64,000 bases of DNA from an uncultured Eubacteriales bacterium. GTDB lineage: Bacteria; Bacillota; Clostridia; Oscillospirales; Acutalibacteraceae. Under the pieces are notes generated by a model, which worked only from the letters and a program-made list of their open reading frames with translations, did no database searches and was not told the origin of the DNA. The position numbers were made by a program, and so were the translations under genes. The stretch is from the NCBI GenBank assembly GCA_934546985.1, contig CAKTEE010000001.1:1-64000 (forward strand), in the 5' to 3' direction. Each line of letters begins with the position of its first letter. Within the stretch, counting starts at the first letter, position 1. Positions 45,879 to 53,721 of the stretch are shown here, piece after piece.

Positions 45879-46346
45879 TTATTTTTTAATAGCGTTGTTT
45901 ATAATGTTTTTTGCTGTATCGTTATGGCCTGAAATGCAGAGAATAACGCAGCGTCCCTTTATTACGAGTAAAGGGGATTCAAGTTTGGGCATTTCTTTTG
46001 GAATATAATCTTTAAAACTGGATTTTTGATTTTCAATCCGTTCTTTCAGCGCTGTTTCGATTCTGCCTGCAGCGGCATCGTCCTTTGCTTCAAACACAGC
46101 AATTTCTTCAGGTGTAGCGCCGGTGCTGCCGTAAACCTTTGCCTTTATGAAATCATCCGGTGAAATATCATAAATTTTTGTTATGATATTTTGCTCAATT
46201 TCACTAAGCTGATCATCAAAGGAGATGTTATTGGCTAATTGATCTGCAAGGGCAGCGGCATCCAAGACAACAGGCTGTTCCCCGCAGGCGCACATGGCCA
46301 AAACGGCAGTAAACACTGCGAAGATTATACAAACACATTTTTTCAT
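45879..46346 (-). CDS. DUF4358-family putative lipoprotein
   Basis: A 155-residue protein with a basic start, a hydrophobic segment (IIFAVFTAVLAMCACG) ending in cysteines fitting a lipoprotein or signal peptide, then a helical/beta domain with KIYDISPDDFIKAKVYGSTGATPEEIAVFEAKD typical of DUF4358. Function unknown. Lies 27 bases downstream of the SGNH hydrolase gene on the same strand, so likely co-expressed at the cell surface. Confidence 0.8.
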   Translation of the reverse strand: MKKCVCIIFAVFTAVLAMCACGEQPVVLDAAALADQLANNISFDDQLSEIEQNIITKIYDISPDDFIKAKVYGSTGATPEEIAVFEAKDDAAAGRIETALKERIENQKSSFKDYIPKEMPKLESPLLVIKGRCVILCISGHNDTAKNIINNAIKK

Positions 46347-46373
46347 TTTATATCACTTTCCTAGTATTATTGA

Positions 46374-47234
46374 TTAGGACGCCGTATGGCTTTTTAGATA
46401 ATCCAGCCATTTCAGGCAGTATTTTTTGTTAAAGTGTACGCCGTCGGTAGACGCTTCTTCTGGAAGACAGCCTTCGCTGTTAATCATACTATCATGAATA
46501 TTCAGGTAATAAACCTGTTTATTCTTAGCAATGTTTTGAATAAGTTGATTGAATTTTAATATATTTTTATTGTTTTCATATGGATCGTTCTGGGATTTTT
46601 TTGCAGATACGGGCATAATAGATTGGACGTAAATAACAGCTTCAGGCTGAGCTTTTTTAATATCGTCAATCAATTTTCCGTATTCTTCCACAAATACATC
46701 GGTTGCCGGCCACCCGAGTTCATTCAGCCCAAACATGATATAGACTTTTTTAAAAGAATGTTGTTTTATAGCGTCCATGACCGGAATTTTACTGCCGTTG
46801 ATTTTTATTGCAGGTTTTGTGTATGCAGAACGTACAGTTAAACTGGTTGCCGCATAAAACGTGGCGTTGTCAAGCCCGCTGTACATTTCAAAGGTATCCA
46901 CGATAGAATTTCCGATAAAAACAGCGTCGTCGAAATATTCATCGGATACAGGCAGATTGTTTTCATTTTTTTCTGTGGTGACAGTCTGTGTAGGTTCCGA
47001 TACGGACGTAGTTGTCATTTCGGAGTTTTGCGCAGTGGTTTCTTTTGTGCCTGCGGTAGCGCTTGTGCTGGCAGGCGCTCCAGTTTCAGTGGTTGATTTT
47101 GTCGCTGTATCAGCGCACGAAAATAACGACAGAGAAAAAAACAGAACCATACTTACTAACCGTACCGTATGATTTCTGCTCTTTTTTCTGCCGGCGTTGT
47201 CAGGCATTCCGCCTAACGGCCTTTTGCAGTTCAT
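46374..47234 (-). CDS. Surface SGNH/GDSL-family hydrolase
   Basis: Up to 286 residues. A signal/lipoprotein region (LVSMVLFFSLSLFSC, lipobox L-F-S-C) is followed by a Ser/Thr-rich linker (about 45-90) and an SGNH domain. Block I is AVFIGNSIVD (GNS in place of GDS), block III is MFGLNELGWP, and block V is STDGVHF with Asp and His. Likely an esterase or deacetylase acting on wall or surface glycans. The start is uncertain; ATGs at 47234 and 47207 both keep the signal region. Confidence 0.82.
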   Translation of the reverse strand: MNCKRPLGGMPDNAGRKKSRNHTVRLVSMVLFFSLSLFSCADTATKSTTETGAPASTSATAGTKETTAQNSEMTTTSVSEPTQTVTTEKNENNLPVSDEYFDDAVFIGNSIVDTFEMYSGLDNATFYAATSLTVRSAYTKPAIKINGSKIPVMDAIKQHSFKKVYIMFGLNELGWPATDVFVEEYGKLIDDIKKAQPEAVIYVQSIMPVSAKKSQNDPYENNKNILKFNQLIQNIAKNKQVYYLNIHDSMINSEGCLPEEASTDGVHFNKKYCLKWLDYLKSHTAS

Positions 47235-47318
47235 TGTAATACCCGCTTCCCATTCATTATATTTATACCGGATCTAAGACCCTGTATAGGCTAAAATAAA
47301 GTTGCAAAGAACCTGTTA

Positions 47319-48269
47319 TTATTTCCTTTCTTCGTTTTGTTCTTCGTCAGAATCGCTGACAATATATATAGGACGTTTTTTTGCTTCTAAATAAGTTTTT
47401 GCAATATATTGGCCGAGAATGCCAATACAGAATAACTGAATACCGCCGATCAGTACAATAATGCAGACAAGCGAAGGCCAGCCTGATACGGAACCGCCCC
47501 ATATCAACTGACGGATAATGGTAAAAATAATAGCAATCATGGCGATCAGGCAAAATATAAGACCGGTGACAGAAGCAATTGCCAGCGGCGCTGTTGAAAA
47601 AGCCATAATGCCGTCAAGCGAATAAAGGAAAAGTTTCCAAAAAGACCATTTTGTTTTGCCGGCAACCCGTTCAACGTTTTCGTATTCCAGCCACTTTGTT
47701 TTAAAGCCGACCCATCCAAAGATTCCTTTGGAAAACCGATTATATTCTGAAACGTTCAAAATAGCTTTTACCATTTTTCGTGTCATCATACGGAAATCTC
47801 GGGCGCCGTCAACAATTTCCGTTTTTGATATGCGGTTTATAATACGATAAAAGCATTTTGCAAAAAAAGACCGGATGATCGGTTCTCCCTGACGGGTAGT
47901 CCGTCGGGTTGCAACGCAGTCATAGCCTTCTTCTGTAATGCTTTTGTACATTTCCTTAATAAGGCAGGGAGGATCCTGTAAATCCGCGTCAATAATAACA
48001 GTATAATCACCGGCAGAGTTCTCTAATCCAGCATAAATGGCGGCTTCTTTTCCAAAATTTCTGGAAAAAGACAGATAGCGAACGCGGTTGTCCTGATGGC
48101 GGAGCTGCTTGAGAATATCCAATGTGTCGTCACTGGAGCCATCGTCGATAAAAAGGAATTCAAACTCTGTTTCAGGTATTTCCGAGGCAGTTTTAGTAAT
48201 TTCTTTATAAAAAAAGTGCAAAGATTCCTGCTCATTATAACAAGGCACAACGATGGATATTTTACTCAT
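47319..48269 (-). CDS. GT2 glycosyltransferase, DPM1/GtrB-like
   Basis: A 316-residue membrane glycosyltransferase. GT-A domain: ISIVVPCYNEQESL, FLFIDDGSSDDTL, LSFSRNFGKEAAIYAGL, DADLQDPP (DXD-like) and GARDFRMM. Two C-terminal transmembrane helices (about 228-252 and 265-290) as in polyprenyl-phosphate sugar transferases such as GtrB/CsbB. It probably loads glucose or another hexose onto undecaprenyl phosphate for cell-surface modification. GATTGGGGTGAAAAA precedes the ATG. No flippase or GtrC partner is adjacent. Confidence 0.9.
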   Translation of the reverse strand: MSKISIVVPCYNEQESLHFFYKEITKTASEIPETEFEFLFIDDGSSDDTLDILKQLRHQDNRVRYLSFSRNFGKEAAIYAGLENSAGDYTVIIDADLQDPPCLIKEMYKSITEEGYDCVATRRTTRQGEPIIRSFFAKCFYRIINRISKTEIVDGARDFRMMTRKMVKAILNVSEYNRFSKGIFGWVGFKTKWLEYENVERVAGKTKWSFWKLFLYSLDGIMAFSTAPLAIASVTGLIFCLIAMIAIIFTIIRQLIWGGSVSGWPSLVCIIVLIGGIQLFCIGILGQYIAKTYLEAKKRPIYIVSDSDEEQNEERK

Positions 48270-48545
48270 TTTTTCACCCCAATCGACATATTCAGTCTTT
48301 TAAAATAAATTATAAAACAAATTCTATGGAATAGCAATATACTTTATTAAATAAACAAAAACAGTTTTCAGTGATTCGTTTTTCTATTTTTTAACTAAAA
48401 TATTTTTTTGATTTTGTGATTTTTCTCTTGGGACATTAAAAATGCGTTGATGTAATATGCAATATAAAGATGAAAAGTATGTTTATTTTATTATTAATAT
48501 GCAATTATTGGCATTGTGAATTTAATAAGTCATGGAGGTATTGAA

Positions 48546-49187
48546 ATGGAAACAAGAATGGTGCAGATCAGCGCGGCGAAAGACAGAAAAATTAAAATCG
48601 GTATGATTCCCGGACATTTTGTAACTACGCACTCTCATGTAAATGCATATGTGGATTTAACAGAAATAAAATGCGAATCGAACACTGCGCAGAGAGCGGC
48701 GGAAATACTGGCAAGAGCTTATAACCATGCGCTGCCGATAGAAACCATTGTCTGTATGGAGGGCACAGAGTTAGTGGGTGCATATCTTGCACAGGAGATT
48801 TCCAGACCGGGTACACGTGCTTTAACAAGCGGTCAGAGCATAGCAGTGATTGCACCGGAATATGACTCCAATCGGCAAATGATTTTTCGAGACAATGTTC
48901 AGAAAAAGCTTTGGAATAAACATGTGATTCTTTTAATTGCTTCCATTACCACGGGTAAAACGATTAACCGTGCGCTGGAATGCCTTTCTTATTACGGCGG
49001 AGTTCCAGTTGGTATTGCGTCCTTGTTCAGCGCAGTCAAAGAAATCAATGGTTTTGAAATTAACACGATTCTTTCTTCTGACGATATTCCGGATTATCAA
49101 TCTTATTCCAATGCCGAATGCCCGTTTTGCAGGGAAAAGCGTAAAATTGACGCGATTGTTAACAGCTTTGGGTATTCAAAATTATAA
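48546..49187 (+). CDS. Phosphoribosyltransferase-like protein
   Basis: A 213-residue protein of the PRTase (orotate phosphoribosyltransferase-like) fold. Visible: HSHVNAYVDL, TIVCMEGTELVGAYLAQE, a PRPP-loop-like stretch VILLIASITTGKTINRALE near residue 140 and YYGGVPVGIASLFSAV. The C-terminal CPFCREKRKID could bind a metal. The acidic pair normal for active PRPP loops (DD or ED before the Thr-Thr-Gly) is missing, so it may be a regulator or have altered activity. CATGGAGGTATTGAA precedes ATG 48546. The 275 bases upstream are A+T-rich without further features. Confidence 0.75.
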   Translation: METRMVQISAAKDRKIKIGMIPGHFVTTHSHVNAYVDLTEIKCESNTAQRAAEILARAYNHALPIETIVCMEGTELVGAYLAQEISRPGTRALTSGQSIAVIAPEYDSNRQMIFRDNVQKKLWNKHVILLIASITTGKTINRALECLSYYGGVPVGIASLFSAVKEINGFEINTILSSDDIPDYQSYSNAECPFCREKRKIDAIVNSFGYSKL

Positions 49188-49207
49188 TTACACATGATGT
49201 TCTCTGT

Positions 49208-49223
49208 TTTGTTGATCAACAAA
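49208..49223. promoter_or_regulatory. Perfect 16-base palindrome
   Basis: TTTGTTGATCAACAAA lies 20 bases after the phosphoribosyltransferase-like gene. It could be an operator or part of the 3' UTR; no function is evident. Confidence 0.35.
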
Positions 49224-49261
49224 GCTGCCTCCGATGGTAAAGGAGGTTGTAAGTGACAAAA

Positions 49262-49308
49262 AACACCGATAACACGGCTTTCAACGCCGTATTGTCGGTG
49301 TTTTTTAT
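49262..49308 (+). terminator. Terminator after the phosphoribosyltransferase-like gene
   Basis: A 17-bp stem with an internal wobble (AACACCGATAACACGGC with GCCGTATTGTCGGTGTT) and a T6 tract. Confidence 0.9.
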
Positions 49309-49410
49309 AAGCAGGCGATGCGTTCGCGGTCTTTTATAAAATAAACGCGGTCATATTTCTTTCGGGCGTGTCTTATACATGAGTATAAGTGTATTTTTAG
49401 GGGGCGGCGC

Positions 49411-50820
49411 ATGGAAGAACTGGAAAAAATAATTGATCGTGTCAACAATGTGGTCAACAGCTTTGTGTGGGGACCTGTTATGATTGCCTTTATTATTTTT
49501 GTCGGGGTAATGTTTACTGTGCGCACCAAATGGTTCCAACTGACAAAATTTAGGCTTTGGATGAAAGAAACTTTTTTCGCAATTTTTACGAAAAAAAGCG
49601 TGCGGTGCAAGAAAGACGGCAGTTCAATCAGCCAGTTTCAATCGCTGGCAACTGCATTGGCAGGGACTTTAGGGACGGGAAGTGTTGCAGGCGTTGCAAC
49701 AGCGATTGTTCTTGGCGGACCCGGCGCGGTTTTTTGGATGTGGGTATCCGCTTTTTTTGGAATGATGACGACCTTTGCGGAAAATGTCCTCGGAATCAAA
49801 TACCGATATAAAAATGAACAGGGAAAATGGATTGGCGGCGCAATGGTTTATCTGGAGCGGGGATTAAATTGCAAACCTCTGGCAGTGATTTTTTCATTTT
49901 TCTGTGTGCTGGCCTCCTTTGGTATTGGTAATATGACGCAGGCCAATTCCATATCCAGTGCACTGGAGGCTTCGTTTCATGTTCCGCCTATTGCAACAGG
50001 TTTAGTGACAGCCATATTTGTTACCCTGGTCATTATTGGCGGAATTACGCGTATCGGCAAAGTGACGGAAAAAATTATTCCTTTTATTGCTGTTGCATAC
50101 ATAGCAGGCTGTTTATTTGTTATATTTGTAAACTGGGAGAATATCCCCAAAGCTTTTGCTGATATTTTTCAGGGCGCTTTCAGTTTGCAGTCGGCAGGCG
50201 GTGGAGCCGCAGGTTATATGTGTATGCGTGCCCTGCACTATGGTGTGGCGCGCGGTGTGTTTTCCAATGAAGCCGGTTTAGGGTCTTCGGTTATGGTTCA
50301 TTCCGCCTCCGATGTGAAGGAACCTGTTCAGCAGGGGATGTGGGGGATTTTTGAGGTGTTCACAGATACCATTGTGGTTTGTACTATTACGGCGCTGGTT
50401 ATTTTAACAACAGGTGTATGCGACTATAATATTGACCCATGTACGGGGCAGGCAATTTTAGATGGGGTTCCTTTGACAAGCGCGGCATTTTCCTGCGGGT
50501 TGGGAGAATTCGGCGGATATTTTGTTTCTCTGTCGATTGTTTTATTTGCATTTGCAACGATTTTAGGTTGGTCTTATTACGGGGAACGAGGAGTGGAATA
50601 TTTATTTGGGAACAAAGCCATTCCCATATATAAAGTAATTTTTTCTTTTATGACGATGATTGGCTGTGTATCTGAATTGCAGTTGGTTTGGAGTATATCA
50701 GATACTTTTAACGGTTTAATGGCAATTCCCAATTTAATTGGTCTTGTATTTTTGTCCGGAGTAGTGGTTAAGGAAACCAAGGGTTATTTGGAGCGTCAGC
50801 GTTCCCAACGGTTGCATTAA
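49411..50820 (+). CDS. Alanine/glycine:sodium symporter (AGCS family)
   Basis: A 469-residue membrane transporter with about ten helices. AGCS marks: SSISQFQSLATALAGTLGTGSVAGVATAI, PGAVFWMWVSAFFGMMTTFAENVLG, YMCMRALHYGVARGVFSNEAGLGSS are seen in pieces (TALAGTLGTGSVAGVATA; FSNEAGLGSSVM), with WSYYGERGVEYLFG near the end. Probable substrate is alanine or glycine with Na+. It lies between two terminators, so is monocistronic. Confidence 0.92.
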   Translation: MEELEKIIDRVNNVVNSFVWGPVMIAFIIFVGVMFTVRTKWFQLTKFRLWMKETFFAIFTKKSVRCKKDGSSISQFQSLATALAGTLGTGSVAGVATAIVLGGPGAVFWMWVSAFFGMMTTFAENVLGIKYRYKNEQGKWIGGAMVYLERGLNCKPLAVIFSFFCVLASFGIGNMTQANSISSALEASFHVPPIATGLVTAIFVTLVIIGGITRIGKVTEKIIPFIAVAYIAGCLFVIFVNWENIPKAFADIFQGAFSLQSAGGGAAGYMCMRALHYGVARGVFSNEAGLGSSVMVHSASDVKEPVQQGMWGIFEVFTDTIVVCTITALVILTTGVCDYNIDPCTGQAILDGVPLTSAAFSCGLGEFGGYFVSLSIVLFAFATILGWSYYGERGVEYLFGNKAIPIYKVIFSFMTMIGCVSELQLVWSISDTFNGLMAIPNLIGLVFLSGVVVKETKGYLERQRSQRLH

Positions 50821-50821
50821 A

Positions 50822-50861
50822 GAACCCCGCACGGTAATGAAGAATTGCTGTGCGGGGTTTT
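50822..50861 (+). terminator. Terminator of the symporter gene
   Basis: AACCCCGCAC pairs with GTGCGGGGTT, then TTTG; directly after the stop codon. Confidence 0.85.
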
Positions 50862-51052
50862 GTACGTAAAAAACAAAGCGTCAAATATATAAAGAAAAAT
50901 ATTCTGTTTTAAAATTGATTTTCAAATCAGTTCTGCAATGGATAAACTATACAAAAACAGCAGTTTCTAAAGATTTCATAAGGTGCCGAAAAACTGTTGT
51001 ATTTCTATGATATACTGTTTTCATAAAAATCATTTGCAGGGAGGACAAGCCT

Positions 51053-51727
51053 GTGCCGCAAATTTTACTGGTAGAAGACGACCATGCTTTGGCCGTTGGT
51101 TTATTGTTTACTTTTGAAGAAGAAGGCTATCAGACCATTCATGCGCCGACAGCGCAGAAGGCAATGGAAGCTTTTCGGGAAAATAAAATTGATTTGATTG
51201 TATTGGACGTCATGCTTCCCGATGGGAACGGCTATGCGCTTTGCAAAAATATTCGTAAAACGTCTGATGTTCCGATTATCTTTTTAACCTCCTGTGACGA
51301 TGAAGTAAATATCGTTATGGGGCTGGACGGCGGCGGGGATGATTATGTTACAAAACCTTTTCAGCTTCGCGTGCTAATGTCGCGGATTAAAGCACAGCTT
51401 CGCCGTCAGCAGGGAGATATCAGCGGCGTTATACGGGCAGGGAGGCTGGCTGTATATCCTGAACAATGCAAAGCTTATGTAGAGGATGCGGAGCTAATGC
51501 TGACGGCAACGGAATACAGGCTTTTGTATCAGTTGCTGCGCAACAGGGGGAAAACCATGACAAGAAAAATGCTGCTTGATTTGCTGTGGGATGGAAAAGG
51601 TGAATTTGTAGATGATAATACCTTATCCGTACATGTGCGCCATCTGCGGGAGAAATTATCTCAGGTCACGGATGAGGCCCTGATTACCACCGTTCGCGGT
51701 ATTGGTTACCGTCTGGAGGTATCGTGA
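51053..51727 (+). CDS. OmpR-family response regulator
   Basis: A 224-residue transcription factor. Receiver domain: acidic LVEDDHALA, phospho-acceptor Asp 52 in LIVLDVMLPDG, Thr in IIFLTSC, Lys in DDYVTKPFQ. The C-terminal winged helix has LTATEYRLLYQLLRN and DDNTLSVHVRHLREKLS and GIGYRLEV. The start is GTG with GGGAGGACAAGCCT upstream. It overlaps the kinase start (TGATG), and an ABC exporter operon follows, so it probably controls that operon. Confidence 0.95.
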   Translation: MPQILLVEDDHALAVGLLFTFEEEGYQTIHAPTAQKAMEAFRENKIDLIVLDVMLPDGNGYALCKNIRKTSDVPIIFLTSCDDEVNIVMGLDGGGDDYVTKPFQLRVLMSRIKAQLRRQQGDISGVIRAGRLAVYPEQCKAYVEDAELMLTATEYRLLYQLLRNRGKTMTRKMLLDLLWDGKGEFVDDNTLSVHVRHLREKLSQVTDEALITTVRGIGYRLEVS

Positions 51728-52965
51728 TGTTTCAGGTAATAAAAAATACGCCTGTAAAACGTATTACGGCATGGCTGTGCATTTTATGGCTGTTGATTTT
51801 AACTGTTGGCTGTATTTTTTTGTATAACAGCGGCAAACAGACCATGTACCGTTTCATAGAGCATGATTATGAAATAGCAGGCGCTTTATCCGAGGGAACG
51901 CCTACTGCTGAATTGAGCCTGTTGACCGGAACCATGAAGCAGGAGAATGTGGAGCGTGGAAAACAGATGCTCGCACCTTATGGTTATGACAAGGAAATAC
52001 CGGAACAGCTGTACCAATATTATTCCGAACTGATGATTCATCCTGTTTTGTGGTATGTATTGTTTGTTACGTTATTTTTTATCGGCGTCTTGCTTTTATG
52101 TTTTGTTCAAACCGGCACAATTTATAAAGAGATTCGCAGGCTGAAATCCGCGGCTGACCATTTTGTTCTGGATGGGGATTATCAGGCGCCTGCTTGCAGT
52201 GAAGGGGATTTATCGGCGCTGAAAGATTCTCTTCATGCCATGCAGGAAAAAGTAGCGTTTCGGGTAAAAGCGCTTAGTAAGGATAAAGAGTACTTGAAAG
52301 ATTTGCTTTCGGATATTTCTCATCAGTTGAAAACGCCGCTGGCGGCGTTACGGATGTATAACGAAATTATAATGGAACGCAAAAATTTATCGGAAGAAAG
52401 AAAGCAGGAGTTCCTGTTGTTAGGGAAACAACAGATTGACCGGACGGATTGGCTGGTACAGGGTCTTTTAAAAATGGCGCGTGTGGAAGCAGGCGCAATT
52501 GTAATGAACCTGCGGGAAAATTCTCTGGCAAATACGGTAGAGCAGGCGACGGCGCCGTTTTTGGAGCTGGCGTCCCAGCATAAAATAAATTTGCGTATAG
52601 ATGTGCCGGAGGAAATCAGCTTTTGCCACGATAGGGATTGGACGGCGGAGGCGGTGGGCAATATTATAAAAAATGCGATTGAACATACCCCCGACGGGGG
52701 AAAAGTTACAGTAAGCGCAGTGCAGACGCCATTGGTGGCGGAACTTCGTATTGCCGATACTGGCAGAGGAATGGAAGTTACTGAAATCCCTCATGTATTT
52801 GAACGCTTTTATTCCAAAAATAAATCGCCGGATTGCAGGAATGTTGGCATTGGTCTGTCTTTGGCAAAAGGGATTATTGAAAAAAACAACGGTTCTATTT
52901 ATGTAAAAAGTTCCCCGGGTATTGGCAGTGAATTTATTGTAACATTTTTAAAAGAGAAATCTTAA
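51727..52965 (+). CDS. Sensor histidine kinase
   Basis: A 412-residue membrane kinase. Two transmembrane helices (about 14-34 and 103-125) flank a 65-70-residue external sensor loop, followed by a HAMP-like linker, a HisKA domain with DISHQLKTPLAALR (His about 198), and the HATPase domain with N box NIIKNAIEHTPDGG, G1 box IADTGRGM, F box ERFYSKN and G2 box GIGLSLAKGI. The start is ATG within TGATG of the regulator stop. Confidence 0.95.
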   Translation: MFQVIKNTPVKRITAWLCILWLLILTVGCIFLYNSGKQTMYRFIEHDYEIAGALSEGTPTAELSLLTGTMKQENVERGKQMLAPYGYDKEIPEQLYQYYSELMIHPVLWYVLFVTLFFIGVLLLCFVQTGTIYKEIRRLKSAADHFVLDGDYQAPACSEGDLSALKDSLHAMQEKVAFRVKALSKDKEYLKDLLSDISHQLKTPLAALRMYNEIIMERKNLSEERKQEFLLLGKQQIDRTDWLVQGLLKMARVEAGAIVMNLRENSLANTVEQATAPFLELASQHKINLRIDVPEEISFCHDRDWTAEAVGNIIKNAIEHTPDGGKVTVSAVQTPLVAELRIADTGRGMEVTEIPHVFERFYSKNKSPDCRNVGIGLSLAKGIIEKNNGSIYVKSSPGIGSEFIVTFLKEKS

Positions 52966-53043
52966 GTTTTCTTTCGGTTATCTTCATTTCAAATAAAGGC
53001 GGCAGTGAGATAATACAAGCACATTCGCTATGGAGGATTGAGT

Positions 53044-53721
53044 ATGAGTATATTACAGACACAGGATCTAATGAAAGTTTACGGACGGGGAGAAACGGCG
53101 GTTTGTGCTTTAAACCGTGTGAATATCAATATTGAAAAAGGAGAGTTTGTTGCAATTACAGGAGCGTCGGGCAGCGGAAAATCGACGTTGCTGCATATGC
53201 TTGGAACAGTGGATCGTCCCACTTCCGGTAAGGTTTTTATTGATGGCAGCGATATTTTTGCTATGAAGGAAAAGAATCTTGCCGTTTTCCGCCGCCGTAA
53301 AATCGGTTTTATTTTTCAGTTTTATAATTTGATTCCGGTTTTAACCGCCCGTGAAAATATTACCGTGCCGCTGATGTTGGATGGACAGAAGGCAGATGAA
53401 ACATATCTGGAAGAGCTGATGTTAACACTGGGCATTAAAGAACGGGAAAATCATTTGCCAAATCAGCTTTCCGGCGGTCAGCAGCAACGTGTAGCTATTG
53501 CCCGTGCTTTGATTCATCGGCCGTCTATTATTCTTGCCGACGAACCAACGGGAAATCTTGACACGAAAAACGGCAGAGAAATTATTTCTTTGCTGAAAAG
53601 TTCCGTACGAAAATACGGGCAGACATTGGTGCTGATTACCCACGATCAATCTGTTGCCGCACAGGCGGACCGGATTATTGTGATTGAGGATGGCTGTGTA
53701 GCGGGAGGAGAGGAGGCATGA
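53044..53721 (+). CDS. ABC transporter ATPase (MacB/LolD-like)
   Basis: A 225-residue ATPase. Walker A GASGSGKSTLLHMLG, Q loop FIFQFYNLIP, signature LSGGQQQRVAIARAL, Walker B IILADEPTGNLD and H loop LITHDQS. This subfamily works with FtsX-type permeases in peptide sensing, antibiotic resistance or lipoprotein/peptide export. GGAGG precedes ATG 53044. It overlaps the permease by 4 bases. Confidence 0.96.
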   Translation: MSILQTQDLMKVYGRGETAVCALNRVNINIEKGEFVAITGASGSGKSTLLHMLGTVDRPTSGKVFIDGSDIFAMKEKNLAVFRRRKIGFIFQFYNLIPVLTARENITVPLMLDGQKADETYLEELMLTLGIKERENHLPNQLSGGQQQRVAIARALIHRPSIILADEPTGNLDTKNGREIISLLKSSVRKYGQTLVLITHDQSVAAQADRIIVIEDGCVAGGEEA

